This document shows positions 24,561 to 33,219 of a stretch of DNA of 36,394 nt, one piece after another. The notes beneath the pieces were generated by a model that saw only the letters and a list, made by a program, of their open reading frames with translations, was not told the origin of the DNA and made no database searches. Numbering within the stretch: position 1 is the first letter of the stretch; every line of letters starts with the position of its first letter. The position numbers and the translations under genes are program-made. This DNA comes from Gemmatimonadaceae bacterium (GTDB lineage Bacteria > Gemmatimonadota > Gemmatimonadetes > Gemmatimonadales > Gemmatimonadaceae): positions 1-36,394 of the forward strand of contig JAICJQ010000021.1 in the NCBI GenBank assembly GCA_025928335.1. Direction: 5' to 3'.

Positions 24561-27500
24561 ATGCGTACAGAAGCTCGAATGCGAGGTCGCTACTTGCTGA
24601 GTTGTAGGGGCAAGGATAAGCTGGTGCCGGTCGCTTCCTCCCGCGACCGAGCGCCGACGCTTTTCGATTCCCGCCCGCGGAGAGTGGCCGGCGTACGTCC
24701 TTCCGAACGCCACCTCCTTCTCTTCGCCGTGACGGCGCAACTCGCGACCCTTCTTCAGGACGCGTTGGGCCCCGCCTATCGCCTCGAGCGCGAGCTCGAG
24801 GCGGGGGGGATGAGCCGTCTTTTCCTCGCGACGGACGTCAAGTTGAGTCGGCAGGTGGTGGTGAAGGTGCTTCCGCCGGATCTCGTGTCGACGGCGAGTA
24901 TCGCGCGGTTCAAGCGGGAGATCGAACTGACGGTGCGGCTGCAGCATCCGCATATCCTCCCGATTCTCACGAGTGGCGAGTGGGGAGACGGACTCTATTA
25001 CATCGCGCCGTACATCCCCGGAGAAAGTTTGCGGGCTCGAATCGAGCGCGAGGGAAAACTGCCGCTCGATGAGGTTTTGAAAATCCTGAAGGATATCAGT
25101 GGTGCGCTCGCTTTCGCACATCAGCGCGGAATCGCACACCGCGATATCAAACCTGGAAACATCCTCCTCGCCGATGGTCACGCGATTCTGGCCGATTTCG
25201 GAATCGCCCGGGCAGTTTCGACCACTGCGACGCCGCTGACGGAAAGCGGGGTTGCTCCAGGAACACCAGCGTACATGGCGCCGGAACTGCCGACCGACGA
25301 GCGAGCGGACGTGTATTCGCTCGGGATCGTCGCTTACGAGATGTTGTGCGGCCATTTGCCTTCAGAGGCGGTGACACTCGGGCTCGTTCTTCGACATCGC
25401 GGCCGCGTCGAACACGACTCCCGTCTTCGCCTTCGTCGCGTAGCGCAGCTGATTGCCGAGACGCTCAGGCGTTCAGCGGCGGAACGTCTCAGTTCTGCCA
25501 GAGTGCTGAATGTCCGCGTCGAATCGTTGGAATCTCTGGGGCGAAGTTGGGCTGTTCTTGGTGGGCTGGCGGTTGCCGCTGTTACCGTGGTCGCGGCGGC
25601 GTTCGTGTGGAAGGGTGACGCACGCGCGCGCGCGGCCGAGGCGTCCGGTCTGGACACAACGCGCGTCATCGTCTTTCCGTTCGACGCATCCACAGTTGGT
25701 GAGGCGGCGGCGTCGCAGGAGCAGATGTCACGTGCCCTCTCACGATGGCGCGGCATTCACGTGGCCGACGCCTTTGAGGTCAGCGAGGCGTTTCGTGCCC
25801 AGAGGCCTACCGACGATGCCGGCCTTCGTCGTGTGGCACGCCGGCTGTCAGTCGGACGGTACATTCGCGGCCGCGTTATTTCTTCTCCGACCGACTCTTC
25901 ACGTTCTGTTCACGCGTCGCTGTACGACGTCGGACTGGGTCGTCTCGCCGAAGCGACGGCGCTCGTTGGCGATCAGCAGGGCGCAGCGAAGGCATACACA
26001 GCGCTCGCCGATTCGCTCTTGCTCCGCGGCACCACTTTCGAGATCGCTAATACGGGGGGAGAACGCAACCTTCCCGCGGCGCAGCTGATGGCGCGTGGGA
26101 TGCGCGCCCTCAATAACTGGGAACTCGACAGCGCGGACGCCGCATTCGCCGAAGCCGCTGCCATCGATGCGTCTGCGCGACGCCCACTGCTCTGGGATGC
26201 GCAGGTGCGTCAATGGGCGGGAAAACCATCCGACGCATGGCTTCCCGAAGTGCGGGCGAGCGTCGCCGACTCGACCTCACTTATGCGATCGGAGCGATGG
26301 CTGGCCGACGCTCTCTTAGCGATTGGGAACCAAGATTTTCCCGCGGCGTGTCTGGTTTATGGGTCAATGATTGGCGCCGACAGCAGCAGCTTCGCGGGCT
26401 GGTATGGACTTGGCGAATGCCACGTTCGTGACAAGATCGTAGTACGAGACCCCCGCAGCCGCACCGGGTGGCGGTTTCGCGCGAGCTACCATCAAGGGCT
26501 TCTTGCTTACACGCGTGCGTTCGAGCTTTTGCCAGCCACGTATCGCGGTTTCCGAGGGAACGCGTACGCGCGCCTACGCTCCCTCCTCCCACTCACTGCG
26601 CGCGAGCTTCTCACTGGCAAGACGCAAACACAACCGCCACAAACGATGTGGGCGCGGGTCGCGCTCATTCACGACACCATCGTGGCCGTGCCAGCGCCGA
26701 TGACGGTCTTCGCTTCCGGACAGTCACCAGTCGACCTCGCTGATAACGCCCGCGCGATCGTGTATTTACGCAGGTTGTTCAGTCGTATTGCAAGAACCTG
26801 GGGAATCGCGTTCCCACAGAGTGCCGACGCGAAGGAGGCGGTCGCCGTTTCGCTTGAGCTGCAGGGCGACGCGAGCGCCGTCGATTCGCTGGCAGCTGTA
26901 GAGCGTTTAACGGTAGACGCTTCATCGAGGCTGCGGGTGGCGGCGGCGAAGATTCTGGCGAAGATAAAATTTGCCATTCCCGAGGATACGGCAAATCTGA
27001 TGTCGGCTCGAGCGTCCGCGGAGTCGCTGCTCGTGGCGAACGACCACCCGCCACCGGCCGATGCGCGCTTTCTGGCACCGGTAGCTGCTGTTCTTGGTCA
27101 ATGCTCGGTCGCCGCTCGCTTTCTTCGAAGAGGAGCCGTCCCAATTCCCGGTCCGGTCGAGATCCCCGCTAGCGTCGCGGGCGACATCTATGCACGCGTC
27201 AGTTATGTGGCTCTTCAATGTCCGATGGCGGGCGATGCTCCAACCATTGGGCAGATCGCTGGTCGAATTGAAGCACTTGGACCCAAGGATCTGGCCGACG
27301 CAGCGGAAGCCGGCGTTTTGCCGTTGATCATTGCATTGAGCGACGATGCGCCCCCCGAGTGGACCAATCGATTCGGCGGTGCCGGCGACTACATCTTGGC
27401 GGCACGCGCTCAGATGCTCCGCGGAGAGCGCGATTCTGCGCGCGCTCGGCTTGCGAGAGTCGACGCAACTCGAAGGTCCGCATTCGCCGGTGACGTAACG

Positions 27501-27767
27501 CCCGACGCCGTCCTTCCGGAGGCGCTGCTGTATCTGCAAATGCGGGACACGCTTTCGGCTGTGCGTGCGCTTGATGAGATGCTTCTCCAAGCGCGACACC
27601 ACGCTCCTGTCGCGGCGGATGAGCCGTGGTACGCCGCCGTTTGGGTCGGCACTCTTATCCGATCGATGGATCTTCGCGCACGGCTACCGGCAACGCCGGG
27701 GAGCGATCCAAAGGTGTGGGCGAGAGCGGTCGCGAAGCTACGGCCGCCACCAGCTTCACGACCCTAA
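24561..27767 (+). CDS. Membrane serine/threonine protein kinase with shortened C-lobe and long extracytoplasmic tail
   Basis: 1068 residues from ATG 24561 (GAGG seven bases upstream). Homology starts only near residue 57, where a GTG (24729) gives VTAQLATLLQDALGPAYRLE, the usual start in Gemmatimonadota kinases, but that GTG lacks a ribosome binding site. Kinase motifs are present: AGGMSRLFLATD loop, VKVLPP with Lys102, HRDIKPGN with Asp195, ADFGIAR, and GTPAYMAPE. Between APE and the final helices the C-lobe is short: the HxDxRADIY-type insert and the usual PF...G...AH block are reduced (APELPTDERADVYSLG, then CGHLPSEAVTLGLVLRHR). One membrane helix at about 330-350 leads to ~710 residues of helical, TPR-like sequence. 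It may be an active kinase with a weakened substrate lobe. Confidence 0.85.
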   Translation: MRTEARMRGRYLLSCRGKDKLVPVASSRDRAPTLFDSRPRRVAGVRPSERHLLLFAVTAQLATLLQDALGPAYRLERELEAGGMSRLFLATDVKLSRQVVVKVLPPDLVSTASIARFKREIELTVRLQHPHILPILTSGEWGDGLYYIAPYIPGESLRARIEREGKLPLDEVLKILKDISGALAFAHQRGIAHRDIKPGNILLADGHAILADFGIARAVSTTATPLTESGVAPGTPAYMAPELPTDERADVYSLGIVAYEMLCGHLPSEAVTLGLVLRHRGRVEHDSRLRLRRVAQLIAETLRRSAAERLSSARVLNVRVESLESLGRSWAVLGGLAVAAVTVVAAAFVWKGDARARAAEASGLDTTRVIVFPFDASTVGEAAASQEQMSRALSRWRGIHVADAFEVSEAFRAQRPTDDAGLRRVARRLSVGRYIRGRVISSPTDSSRSVHASLYDVGLGRLAEATALVGDQQGAAKAYTALADSLLLRGTTFEIANTGGERNLPAAQLMARGMRALNNWELDSADAAFAEAAAIDASARRPLLWDAQVRQWAGKPSDAWLPEVRASVADSTSLMRSERWLADALLAIGNQDFPAACLVYGSMIGADSSSFAGWYGLGECHVRDKIVVRDPRSRTGWRFRASYHQGLLAYTRAFELLPATYRGFRGNAYARLRSLLPLTARELLTGKTQTQPPQTMWARVALIHDTIVAVPAPMTVFASGQSPVDLADNARAIVYLRRLFSRIARTWGIAFPQSADAKEAVAVSLELQGDASAVDSLAAVERLTVDASSRLRVAAAKILAKIKFAIPEDTANLMSARASAESLLVANDHPPPADARFLAPVAAVLGQCSVAARFLRRGAVPIPGPVEIPASVAGDIYARVSYVALQCPMAGDAPTIGQIAGRIEALGPKDLADAAEAGVLPLIIALSDDAPPEWTNRFGGAGDYILAARAQMLRGERDSARARLARVDATRRSAFAGDVTPDAVLPEALLYLQMRDTLSAVRALDEMLLQARHHAPVAADEPWYAAVWVGTLIRSMDLRARLPATPGSDPKVWARAVAKLRPPPASRP

Positions 27768-27794
27768 GTGGAGTTTAGAGGAGAGCAATCTTTG

Positions 27795-27829
27795 TTGGTT
27801 AAACAAATATCACTAATACTATTGTGATA
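27795..27829 (+). promoter_or_regulatory. AT-rich candidate promoter with TATCAC/GTGATA dyad
   Basis: In the 95-bp AT-rich gap between the kinase and the lipoprotein gene, TTGGTT (27795-27800) and TACTAT (27817-27822) are spaced by 16 bp and could be -35 and -10 boxes. A dyad TATCAC (27808-27813) / GTGATA (27824-27829) surrounds the -10. This is the most AT-rich spot in the window. Confidence 0.5.
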
Positions 27830-27862
27830 ATGCCGTGCCACTCTAGACCAAGGAGCCGTGAA

Positions 27863-29104
27863 ATGACTCGGTGGATTCAGAAATCGGTGGTAACGGCGGT
27901 TCGCACCCTCGTCTGCGTGATAGCCGTGAGCGCATGCACATCGCCGAAACAGACGGTCGATACGACATCGGTAAAGGGTCAGCTGTCTGGGGCTGAATTG
28001 GACTCGGCGCGTGTTCGAGCGGCCGTCAAACGCGGGGTACCAGACGAGGCCAGTCTGTTCCTGCTCAAGACGCAAATGTTCAATGGAGCTCTAGTCAGTC
28101 CACTATCTGGCGATGATCAGAAGTTGATCGTCGCCTCGGGTGATCAATACGGGCCGCGCATCTGGGCTTTCGCCGCCGATTCGCTTGATGACTTTGAGGA
28201 CGAAACGTCGTTTGTGCAGCCGCGTCTCGTGGCCGCTCTCTACATTAGCGGCGGGGCACTAAGCGGCGATTACAATCCGCTGAAACTCACGACGGCGGGC
28301 AACTACTGCATATTTTTGCAGCATAACCCGCAATCCGCGGCGGACAAGGGCTGGACCTTTTCGACGATTAACACAAAAAACGTCGGCCTCCCCAGCGAAA
28401 CCGTTTGCAAGAATTTCTCGCCAACGACGCCCCCGGATGGACTCGTGCTCACTGAGCAGGGAGCATTCGGCGAGAGTTTTGATCGCAAGCAGGACTATCC
28501 CGCGACGGTTCGCTTTGTCGACGGCAAGAAGGGTGAGCTCTTTCTCGGAGTGCCGTGTGGAAATCGTCTCTGCATTCTTGGCGCTAAGAACCCGGGAGAC
28601 GTGTATCCGCCGCGTCACACGAAGGTGGCCAAGAGTGTTGTTCATAACGTCCGACTTTGGTATGACGACCAACGCCTTGCCGATTTGGACAACAACGGCA
28701 AGACTGCCCCTTCCGCGTTTGCGCCGACCATCATTCCGGACGCAAGCCTCGGGAACTACTCCGTCGAGGCCTTCAAGAACAAATCCCGTCGGGTCGCGAT
28801 GATTGAAGTCAAGGGCCAGGTGTCGTCCCGATATGCTGCTTGGGGACTCGTCAGTGGCAAGAATTTCCTTTATGTCCAGCTGACCAGCGATGATGAGGGC
28901 GTCGCCCAACTTGTCGACGAGAACGGAAAGGTGTTGCACGACAAGATCCACGTAGCTCGCGACGACGACTTGTCCAAGATCGGTGGGCGACTCGTCCCGG
29001 CTGCTGCGCGCTGGAAATGGTCCGACACCGATGAGCAAATCTGGGTTCGATGTGACGTGGGATGCTGCATGGTCGATCCAGGCGACACGCGTGCGAAGCC
29101 GTGA
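27863..29104 (+). CDS. Lipoprotein of unknown function
   Basis: 413 residues, not recognised. ATG 27863 has AGGAG about seven bases upstream. The signal peptide ends in the lipobox AVSAC (cysteine near residue 25). The mature chain has no obvious domain repeat. It contains cysteine pairs (NYCIFLQ, ETVCKNF; VPCGNRLCIL; VRCDVGCCMVD at the end) suggesting disulphides and an exported location. Base composition is lower in GC than the flanking operons, and TTG/TTT/AAT codons are frequent, consistent with recent acquisition. The TGA stop is followed by a stem-loop and the formate dehydrogenase operon. Confidence 0.75.
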   Translation: MTRWIQKSVVTAVRTLVCVIAVSACTSPKQTVDTTSVKGQLSGAELDSARVRAAVKRGVPDEASLFLLKTQMFNGALVSPLSGDDQKLIVASGDQYGPRIWAFAADSLDDFEDETSFVQPRLVAALYISGGALSGDYNPLKLTTAGNYCIFLQHNPQSAADKGWTFSTINTKNVGLPSETVCKNFSPTTPPDGLVLTEQGAFGESFDRKQDYPATVRFVDGKKGELFLGVPCGNRLCILGAKNPGDVYPPRHTKVAKSVVHNVRLWYDDQRLADLDNNGKTAPSAFAPTIIPDASLGNYSVEAFKNKSRRVAMIEVKGQVSSRYAAWGLVSGKNFLYVQLTSDDEGVAQLVDENGKVLHDKIHVARDDDLSKIGGRLVPAAARWKWSDTDEQIWVRCDVGCCMVDPGDTRAKP

Positions 29105-29110
29105 TTGAGG

Positions 29111-29139
29111 CGGGGCAAACCAGATCCCCACTTGCCCCG
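29111..29139 (+). terminator. Stem-loop between the lipoprotein gene and the formate dehydrogenase operon
   Basis: Perfect 8-bp inverted repeat CGGGGCAA (29111-29118) / TTGCCCCG (29132-29139) with a 13-base loop, starting seven bases after the lipoprotein stop. No T-run follows, so it is at best an unconventional terminator; it could instead be an operator or leader structure for the fdh operon. Confidence 0.4.
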
Positions 29140-29194
29140 GGCTGCATCCCCCGTGCATTCTCCTAACACCAGTTCCACCTTGGAGATGCACGCG

Positions 29195-31168
29195 ATGCAG
29201 CCCCGTTCCAACCCGCCGGGCGCATACCCCCGCCTGACGCAGCCACTCGTCCGCGACAACGGCGTTCTTCGGCCCGCTTCCTGGGACGAAGCACTCGATC
29301 GCGCCGCCGACGGATTCCGTAAATCCTTGGCGACCCATGGTCGCCAAACCACCGGAATCTTCAGCTGCTCGAAGTCGACCAACGAGGTCAACTTCCTGGC
29401 GTCGAAGTTCGCCCGACAGGTCTTCGGCAACAACAACATCGATAGCTGTAACCGGACCTGACACGCTCCCTCGGTCGTCGGTCTGACGACCATCCTGGGA
29501 GCGGGCGGTTCGACCAGCTCATACGAGGAAGCCGAGCATTGTGACTTCGCCTTCCTCTGGGGATCGAACGCCCGTGAGGCGCATCCGATCTGGTTCCATC
29601 ATCTATTGAAAGGAATCCAGAACGGCGCGCAGCTCTATGTCGTCGATCCGCGTCGCACGACCTCGGCTCAATGGGCCGACGTCTGGATGGGGCTCAACGT
29701 CGGAACGGACATCGCGCTCGCCAATGCGATGGCCCGCGAGATCATTCACGCCGGTCTGCAAGACGATACGTTCATCCAGCGCGGTACCAGCAACTATGCG
29801 GCGTATCGCGCCGCGGTCGAGCCGTACACCCTCGACTTCGCGCAGCGCGAAACAGGAATCCCCGCCGAGGTGATTCGCGATGCCGCGCACGCGTACGCGA
29901 AGGCGGATCGCGCGATGATCTGCTGGACGCTTGGCATCACCGAGCATCACAACGCCGTCGACAACGTCTACGCGCTGATCAACCTCGCGCTGCTCACCGG
30001 TCACGTCGGTCGCTACGGGTGCGGATGCAATCCACTCCGTGGACAGAACAATGTGCAAGGCGGCGGCGACATGGGCGCGCTGCCGAACAAGCTTCCCGGA
30101 TTTCAAGACGTCGAGAAGCCGGACCATCGCATCAAATTCGAGCAGGCGTGGCGCCGCGACATCATCCCGAAAGACGGCTGGCATCTCACCGAGATGATTC
30201 ACGCCATGGAAGCAAAGGAGCTCACCGCGCTCTACGTAATCGGTGAGAATCCCGCGCAGTCCGATGCCGATGCGACTCACGTCACGCATATCCTCGAAAG
30301 CCTCGAGCATCTCGTCGTTCAGGAGATCTTCCTGACGAAAACCGCGCAGCTCGCGCATGTCGTGCTGCCCGCGGCCGCGACGTGGGCCGAGGGCGAAGGC
30401 ACCGTCACGAACAGCGAGCGGCGCGTGCAGCGCGTCCGCAAAGCCGTCGACCCGCCCGATGGCGCGCGCGACGAGATCTGGATCATGTCGGAGCTCGCCA
30501 AGCGGCTCGGCTACGATTGGGGTCACCCCACGGCCGAAGATGTATGGAACGAAGTCCGCGCGCTCTCTCCCCAACTGTATGGAATGAGCTTCGAGCGCCT
30601 CGACCAGCTGGGCGGGATTCAGTGGCCGTGTCCGACACTCGATCATCCGGGGACAAAGTTTCTCCACGCGCGGCTTTGGGAGACCGATCACGCCAAGCGC
30701 GGCAGCGCCGCACCGTTCTCGGTCGTCCACCACGAAGGTCCAGTCGAAAAACCGGACGATGAGTATCCTTTTATACTCACCACCGGCCGCCGGCTCGAGT
30801 CGTACAACACCGGCGTTCAAACCGGCGGCTATCTGTCGCCGCTGCATCGCGGTGAGACGGTCGACATGTCTCCCGAAGACGCGTCCGAGCTTGGCGTCGA
30901 CCACGGCGACCTCGTGCGCGTTACCTCGCGACGCGGCACGGTCGTCGCGCCCGTGTACATCGATCGCGGACTGCGGCGGGGCGTCGTGTTCATGACGCTC
31001 CATTTCCCGGACGACGTCGCGACCAATCTGCTCACGATCAACGCAGCCGACCCGAAGTCCGGCACCGCGGAGTTCAAAGCCTGCGCGGTTCGGGTCGAGC
31101 CGGCGCGGACTGTACCCTCGTATGCGGCAGGTCATCGCGAGACCCTCGCCGCGACCGGAGACGACTGA
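29195..31168 (+). CDS. fdhA: Formate dehydrogenase catalytic subunit, selenoprotein (Sec at TGA 29459-29461), lacking the N-terminal Fe-S domain
   Basis: One 657-residue chain read through an in-frame TGA. Before it lies LASKFARQVFGNNNIDSCNRT; after it HAPSVVGLTTILGAGGSTSS and AFLWGSNAREAHPIWFHHLL. In FdhA proteins the residue between SCNRT and HAPS is the molybdenum-ligating Cys or Sec, followed by the catalytic His, so Sec89-His90 is the active site. A SECIS hairpin follows directly. Both halves carry uninterrupted homology: molybdopterin domains to about 500, then the MGD-binding domain (LTTGRRLESYNTGVQTGGYL). It oxidises formate to CO2. ATG 29195 has GGAG nine bases upstream; ATG 29186 abuts it. 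The chain starts in the linker (YPRLTQPLVRDNG) after the usual Fe-S part, which is encoded at 33220-34242. Its stop overlaps the next gene (TGATG). Confidence 0.92.
29462..29503 (+). promoter_or_regulatory. Bacterial SECIS element for Sec insertion at the fdhA TGA
   Basis: Immediately after the TGA, a two-part hairpin forms. The lower stem CGCTCCC (29464-29470) / GGGAGCG (29497-29503) is 7 bp, and an internal loop of TC against ATCCT follows. The upper stem GGTCGTC (29473-29479) / GACGACC (29485-29491) is 7 bp, with apical loop GGTCT (29480-29484). From family knowledge, the E. coli fdhF SECIS has the same GGUCU loop, also 18 nt after the UGA; SelB recognises it. Unlike fdhF, the upper stem here is fully paired, with no bulged U. 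The structure sits within coding sequence and is compatible with the conserved HAPSVVGLTT peptide. Confidence 0.92.
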
Positions 31169-33141
31169 TGGATCTGCACCTGCGGCACGCCGCCCCGACC
31201 GCTGAGGAACGTGCCGCGGTGGATGCGCTGCTTGGACCGCCGCGTTCGGGATGGGATGGCGGCGAACGAGGAAGCACGTACGACGCACACGTCGCGCACA
31301 CCGGACACGAGGTCCGCGCGCGACGCCATTTGCTTCTCCCTGCGCTGCAAGCACTCCAGTCGCGCGTCGGTTGGATCAGCGAGACTGGGCTCGACTACGT
31401 CTGCACGCGGCTCGACGTGCCGCCGGCCGAGGCGTGGAGCGTCGCCACTTTCTACGCGCTGCTTTCGACCACACCGCGCGCACCACGCGTGCTTCATGTC
31501 TGCGACGACGTCGCGTGCAAATGTCGTGGAGCGAATGAGCTGGTCGCGCATCTCGAGCAGACCGTTGGTCCGGCGCATGCCCACGGTCCCGCCGGCGATC
31601 ACGTCGAGATTCCGAGCGGCGCGACGGTCTGGATGCGGTCACCCTGCCTCGGTCTGTGCGATCACGCACCGGCGGCGTTTCTCCAAGAGGCCGGTCAGCC
31701 GTCGCGCGAAGAGCTGATCGGCGAGCTCACACCGGCACAGGCGAACGACATTCTCTCGGCTCGGGCCGGTCGTCGGGCCGCCATGCGCTCGTCAGGCATG
31801 TATGCGATGCAATGGCTCGCCGACGCCGAGCCGATGATGACGGAGACGCAAACCCTCCGCCTGCCACAGACCGAAACCACGCAGCCTAGCTCGGAGTTGC
31901 GTCTGCTGCGACGCATCGACGCCGTCGACCCGACGAGCATCGCCGGCTATCGCGCGAGCGGCGGCTTCGACGCGCTTCGTCGCGCGATCGAGATCGGTTC
32001 CGAGGCGGTGATTCGCGAGGTCATCGACTCGAAGCTGATGGGGCGAGGTGGTGCGGCGTTCCCGACGGGCCGAAAATGGGAAGCCGTCGCCAAGCAGCCG
32101 GCGCGGCCGCACTACCTCATTTGCAACGCCGACGAATCCGAGCCGGGCACGTTCAAGGATCGCGTCCTCATGGAAGGCGATCCATTCTCGATCGTCGAAG
32201 CGATGGCGATCGCGGGCATCGCGACCGGATGCGAGCGCGGGTTCGTCTATATTCGCGGCGAATATCCGCTGGCCACGCAACGACTGCAACACGCGATCGA
32301 CCAGGCGCGCGCCCACGACTTCCTCGGCGACAACATCATCGGGCGCGGCGTCAAGTTCGACATCGAGATCCGGCGCGGCGCCGGCGCGTACATCTGCGGC
32401 GAAGAAACGGCGATCTTCAATTCGATCGAAGGCTATCGCGGCGAGCCGCGCAACAAACCGCCCTTCCCGGCGCAGGCCGGATTGTTCGGTTTGCCGACGG
32501 TCGTCAACAACGTCGAGACGCTGGCCAATATCCCGTGGATCGTGCTCGAGGGCGGCCAGGCATTCGCGTCGATCGGTGCGGGGGGCCAGTCGACCGGGAC
32601 AAAGCTCTTTTGTCTGAGTGGCAACGTGGCCAATCCTGGCGTATACGAAGTTCCGTTCGGGAAGACGCTGCGCGACCTGATCGGGATGTCGGGCGGCGTC
32701 CAAGGTGGCCGGTCGATTCAGGCGATCCTGCTCGGCGGCGCGGCCGGTGTGTTCGTCGGCCCCGACGAGCTCGACATCCCGCTCACCTTCGAGGGCGCGC
32801 GCGCCGCGAAGGCGACGCTCGGCTCTGGCGTCATTGTCGTGTTCGACGATCGTGCCGACATGCCGGACGTCCTTGTACGGATTGCATCGTTTTTCCGCGA
32901 TGAATCGTGCGGTCAATGCGTCCCCTGCCGAGTCGGCACGGTGCGACAGGAGGAAGCGCTCTACCGCATCGCCAGCGGAAAAACGCTCGGCGGCGTAGCC
33001 CAAGAGGTCGCCCTGCTCGACGAGGTTGGCCTCGCGATGAAGGACGCCTCGATCTGCGGACTCGGCCAAACCGCCTACGCCGCGATCGAATCCGCGATCC
33101 ACCGCGTTGGTTTGATCCCACTGGGGTCAGACCCCAATTAG
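31168..33141 (+). CDS. Formate dehydrogenase NuoE-NuoF fusion subunit (NAD+-reducing, FMN and Fe-S)
   Basis: 657 residues joining two subunits that are usually separate. The NuoE/FdsG-like part (about 35-205) holds the [2Fe-2S] cysteines in VCDDVACKC and SPCLGLCDHAP. A linker of about 50 residues leads to the NuoF/FdsB-like part (about 240-650). The latter has the NADH/FMN site in GRGGAAFPTGRKW and CNADESEPGTFKDR, the SLBB region near 490, and the [4Fe-4S] cysteines in ESCGQCVPCRVGT with ICGLGQTA. It passes electrons from the formate dehydrogenase to NAD+ in the cytoplasm. ATG 31168 shares one base with the fdhA stop. The last residues, GSDPN, are encoded by a copy of the TGGGGTCAGACCCC repeat, so the native C-terminus may have been altered. 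Confidence 0.93.
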   Translation: MDLHLRHAAPTAEERAAVDALLGPPRSGWDGGERGSTYDAHVAHTGHEVRARRHLLLPALQALQSRVGWISETGLDYVCTRLDVPPAEAWSVATFYALLSTTPRAPRVLHVCDDVACKCRGANELVAHLEQTVGPAHAHGPAGDHVEIPSGATVWMRSPCLGLCDHAPAAFLQEAGQPSREELIGELTPAQANDILSARAGRRAAMRSSGMYAMQWLADAEPMMTETQTLRLPQTETTQPSSELRLLRRIDAVDPTSIAGYRASGGFDALRRAIEIGSEAVIREVIDSKLMGRGGAAFPTGRKWEAVAKQPARPHYLICNADESEPGTFKDRVLMEGDPFSIVEAMAIAGIATGCERGFVYIRGEYPLATQRLQHAIDQARAHDFLGDNIIGRGVKFDIEIRRGAGAYICGEETAIFNSIEGYRGEPRNKPPFPAQAGLFGLPTVVNNVETLANIPWIVLEGGQAFASIGAGGQSTGTKLFCLSGNVANPGVYEVPFGKTLRDLIGMSGGVQGGRSIQAILLGGAAGVFVGPDELDIPLTFEGARAAKATLGSGVIVVFDDRADMPDVLVRIASFFRDESCGQCVPCRVGTVRQEEALYRIASGKTLGGVAQEVALLDEVGLAMKDASICGLGQTAYAAIESAIHRVGLIPLGSDPN

Positions 33142-33146
33142 GGAAT
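33122..33146. repeat. Palindromic TGGGGTCAGACCCC repeat, copy 1
   Basis: TGGGGTC-A-GACCCCA (33122-33136) is a perfect 7-bp dyad, followed six bases after the last C of CCCC by GGGAAT. It provides the last sense codons and stop of the NuoE-NuoF fusion gene. The same motif recurs 38 bp downstream in the same orientation with the same GGGAAT spacing. Such GGGGTCAGACCCC palindromes recur in many bacterial genomes, often near REP-type transposase (RAYT) genes; none is present here. Confidence 0.8.
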
Positions 33147-33159
33147 AGAAAGCTGATGG

Positions 33160-33184
33160 TGGGGTCAGACCCCGAAATGGGAAT
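33160..33184. repeat. Palindromic TGGGGTCAGACCCC repeat, copy 2
   Basis: Second direct copy, TGGGGTCAGACCCC at 33160-33173, again followed after five bases by GGGAAT. It lies in the 78-bp gap before the Fe-S subunit gene, upstream of its ribosome binding site. Transcribed, each copy gives a short GC hairpin that could stabilise or attenuate the operon mRNA. Confidence 0.8.
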
Positions 33185-33219
33185 GGGACTGCTCGCATGG
33201 AAATGATTCAGGAGAGACG

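Noticed and set aside
29459-29461. Premature stop making fdhA a pseudogene
   Set aside because: The TGA is at the catalytic Sec/Cys site, homology continues in the same frame on both sides, and a SECIS hairpin with the correct loop and spacing follows.
29603-31354. 583-codon open frame on the minus strand over fdhA
   Set aside because: Antisense shadow of the catalytic subunit; His/Arg/Val-rich and without any recognisable motif.
31792-33102. 436-codon open frame on the minus strand over the NuoF part
   Set aside because: Antisense to conserved flavin and Fe-S motifs; no family resemblance.
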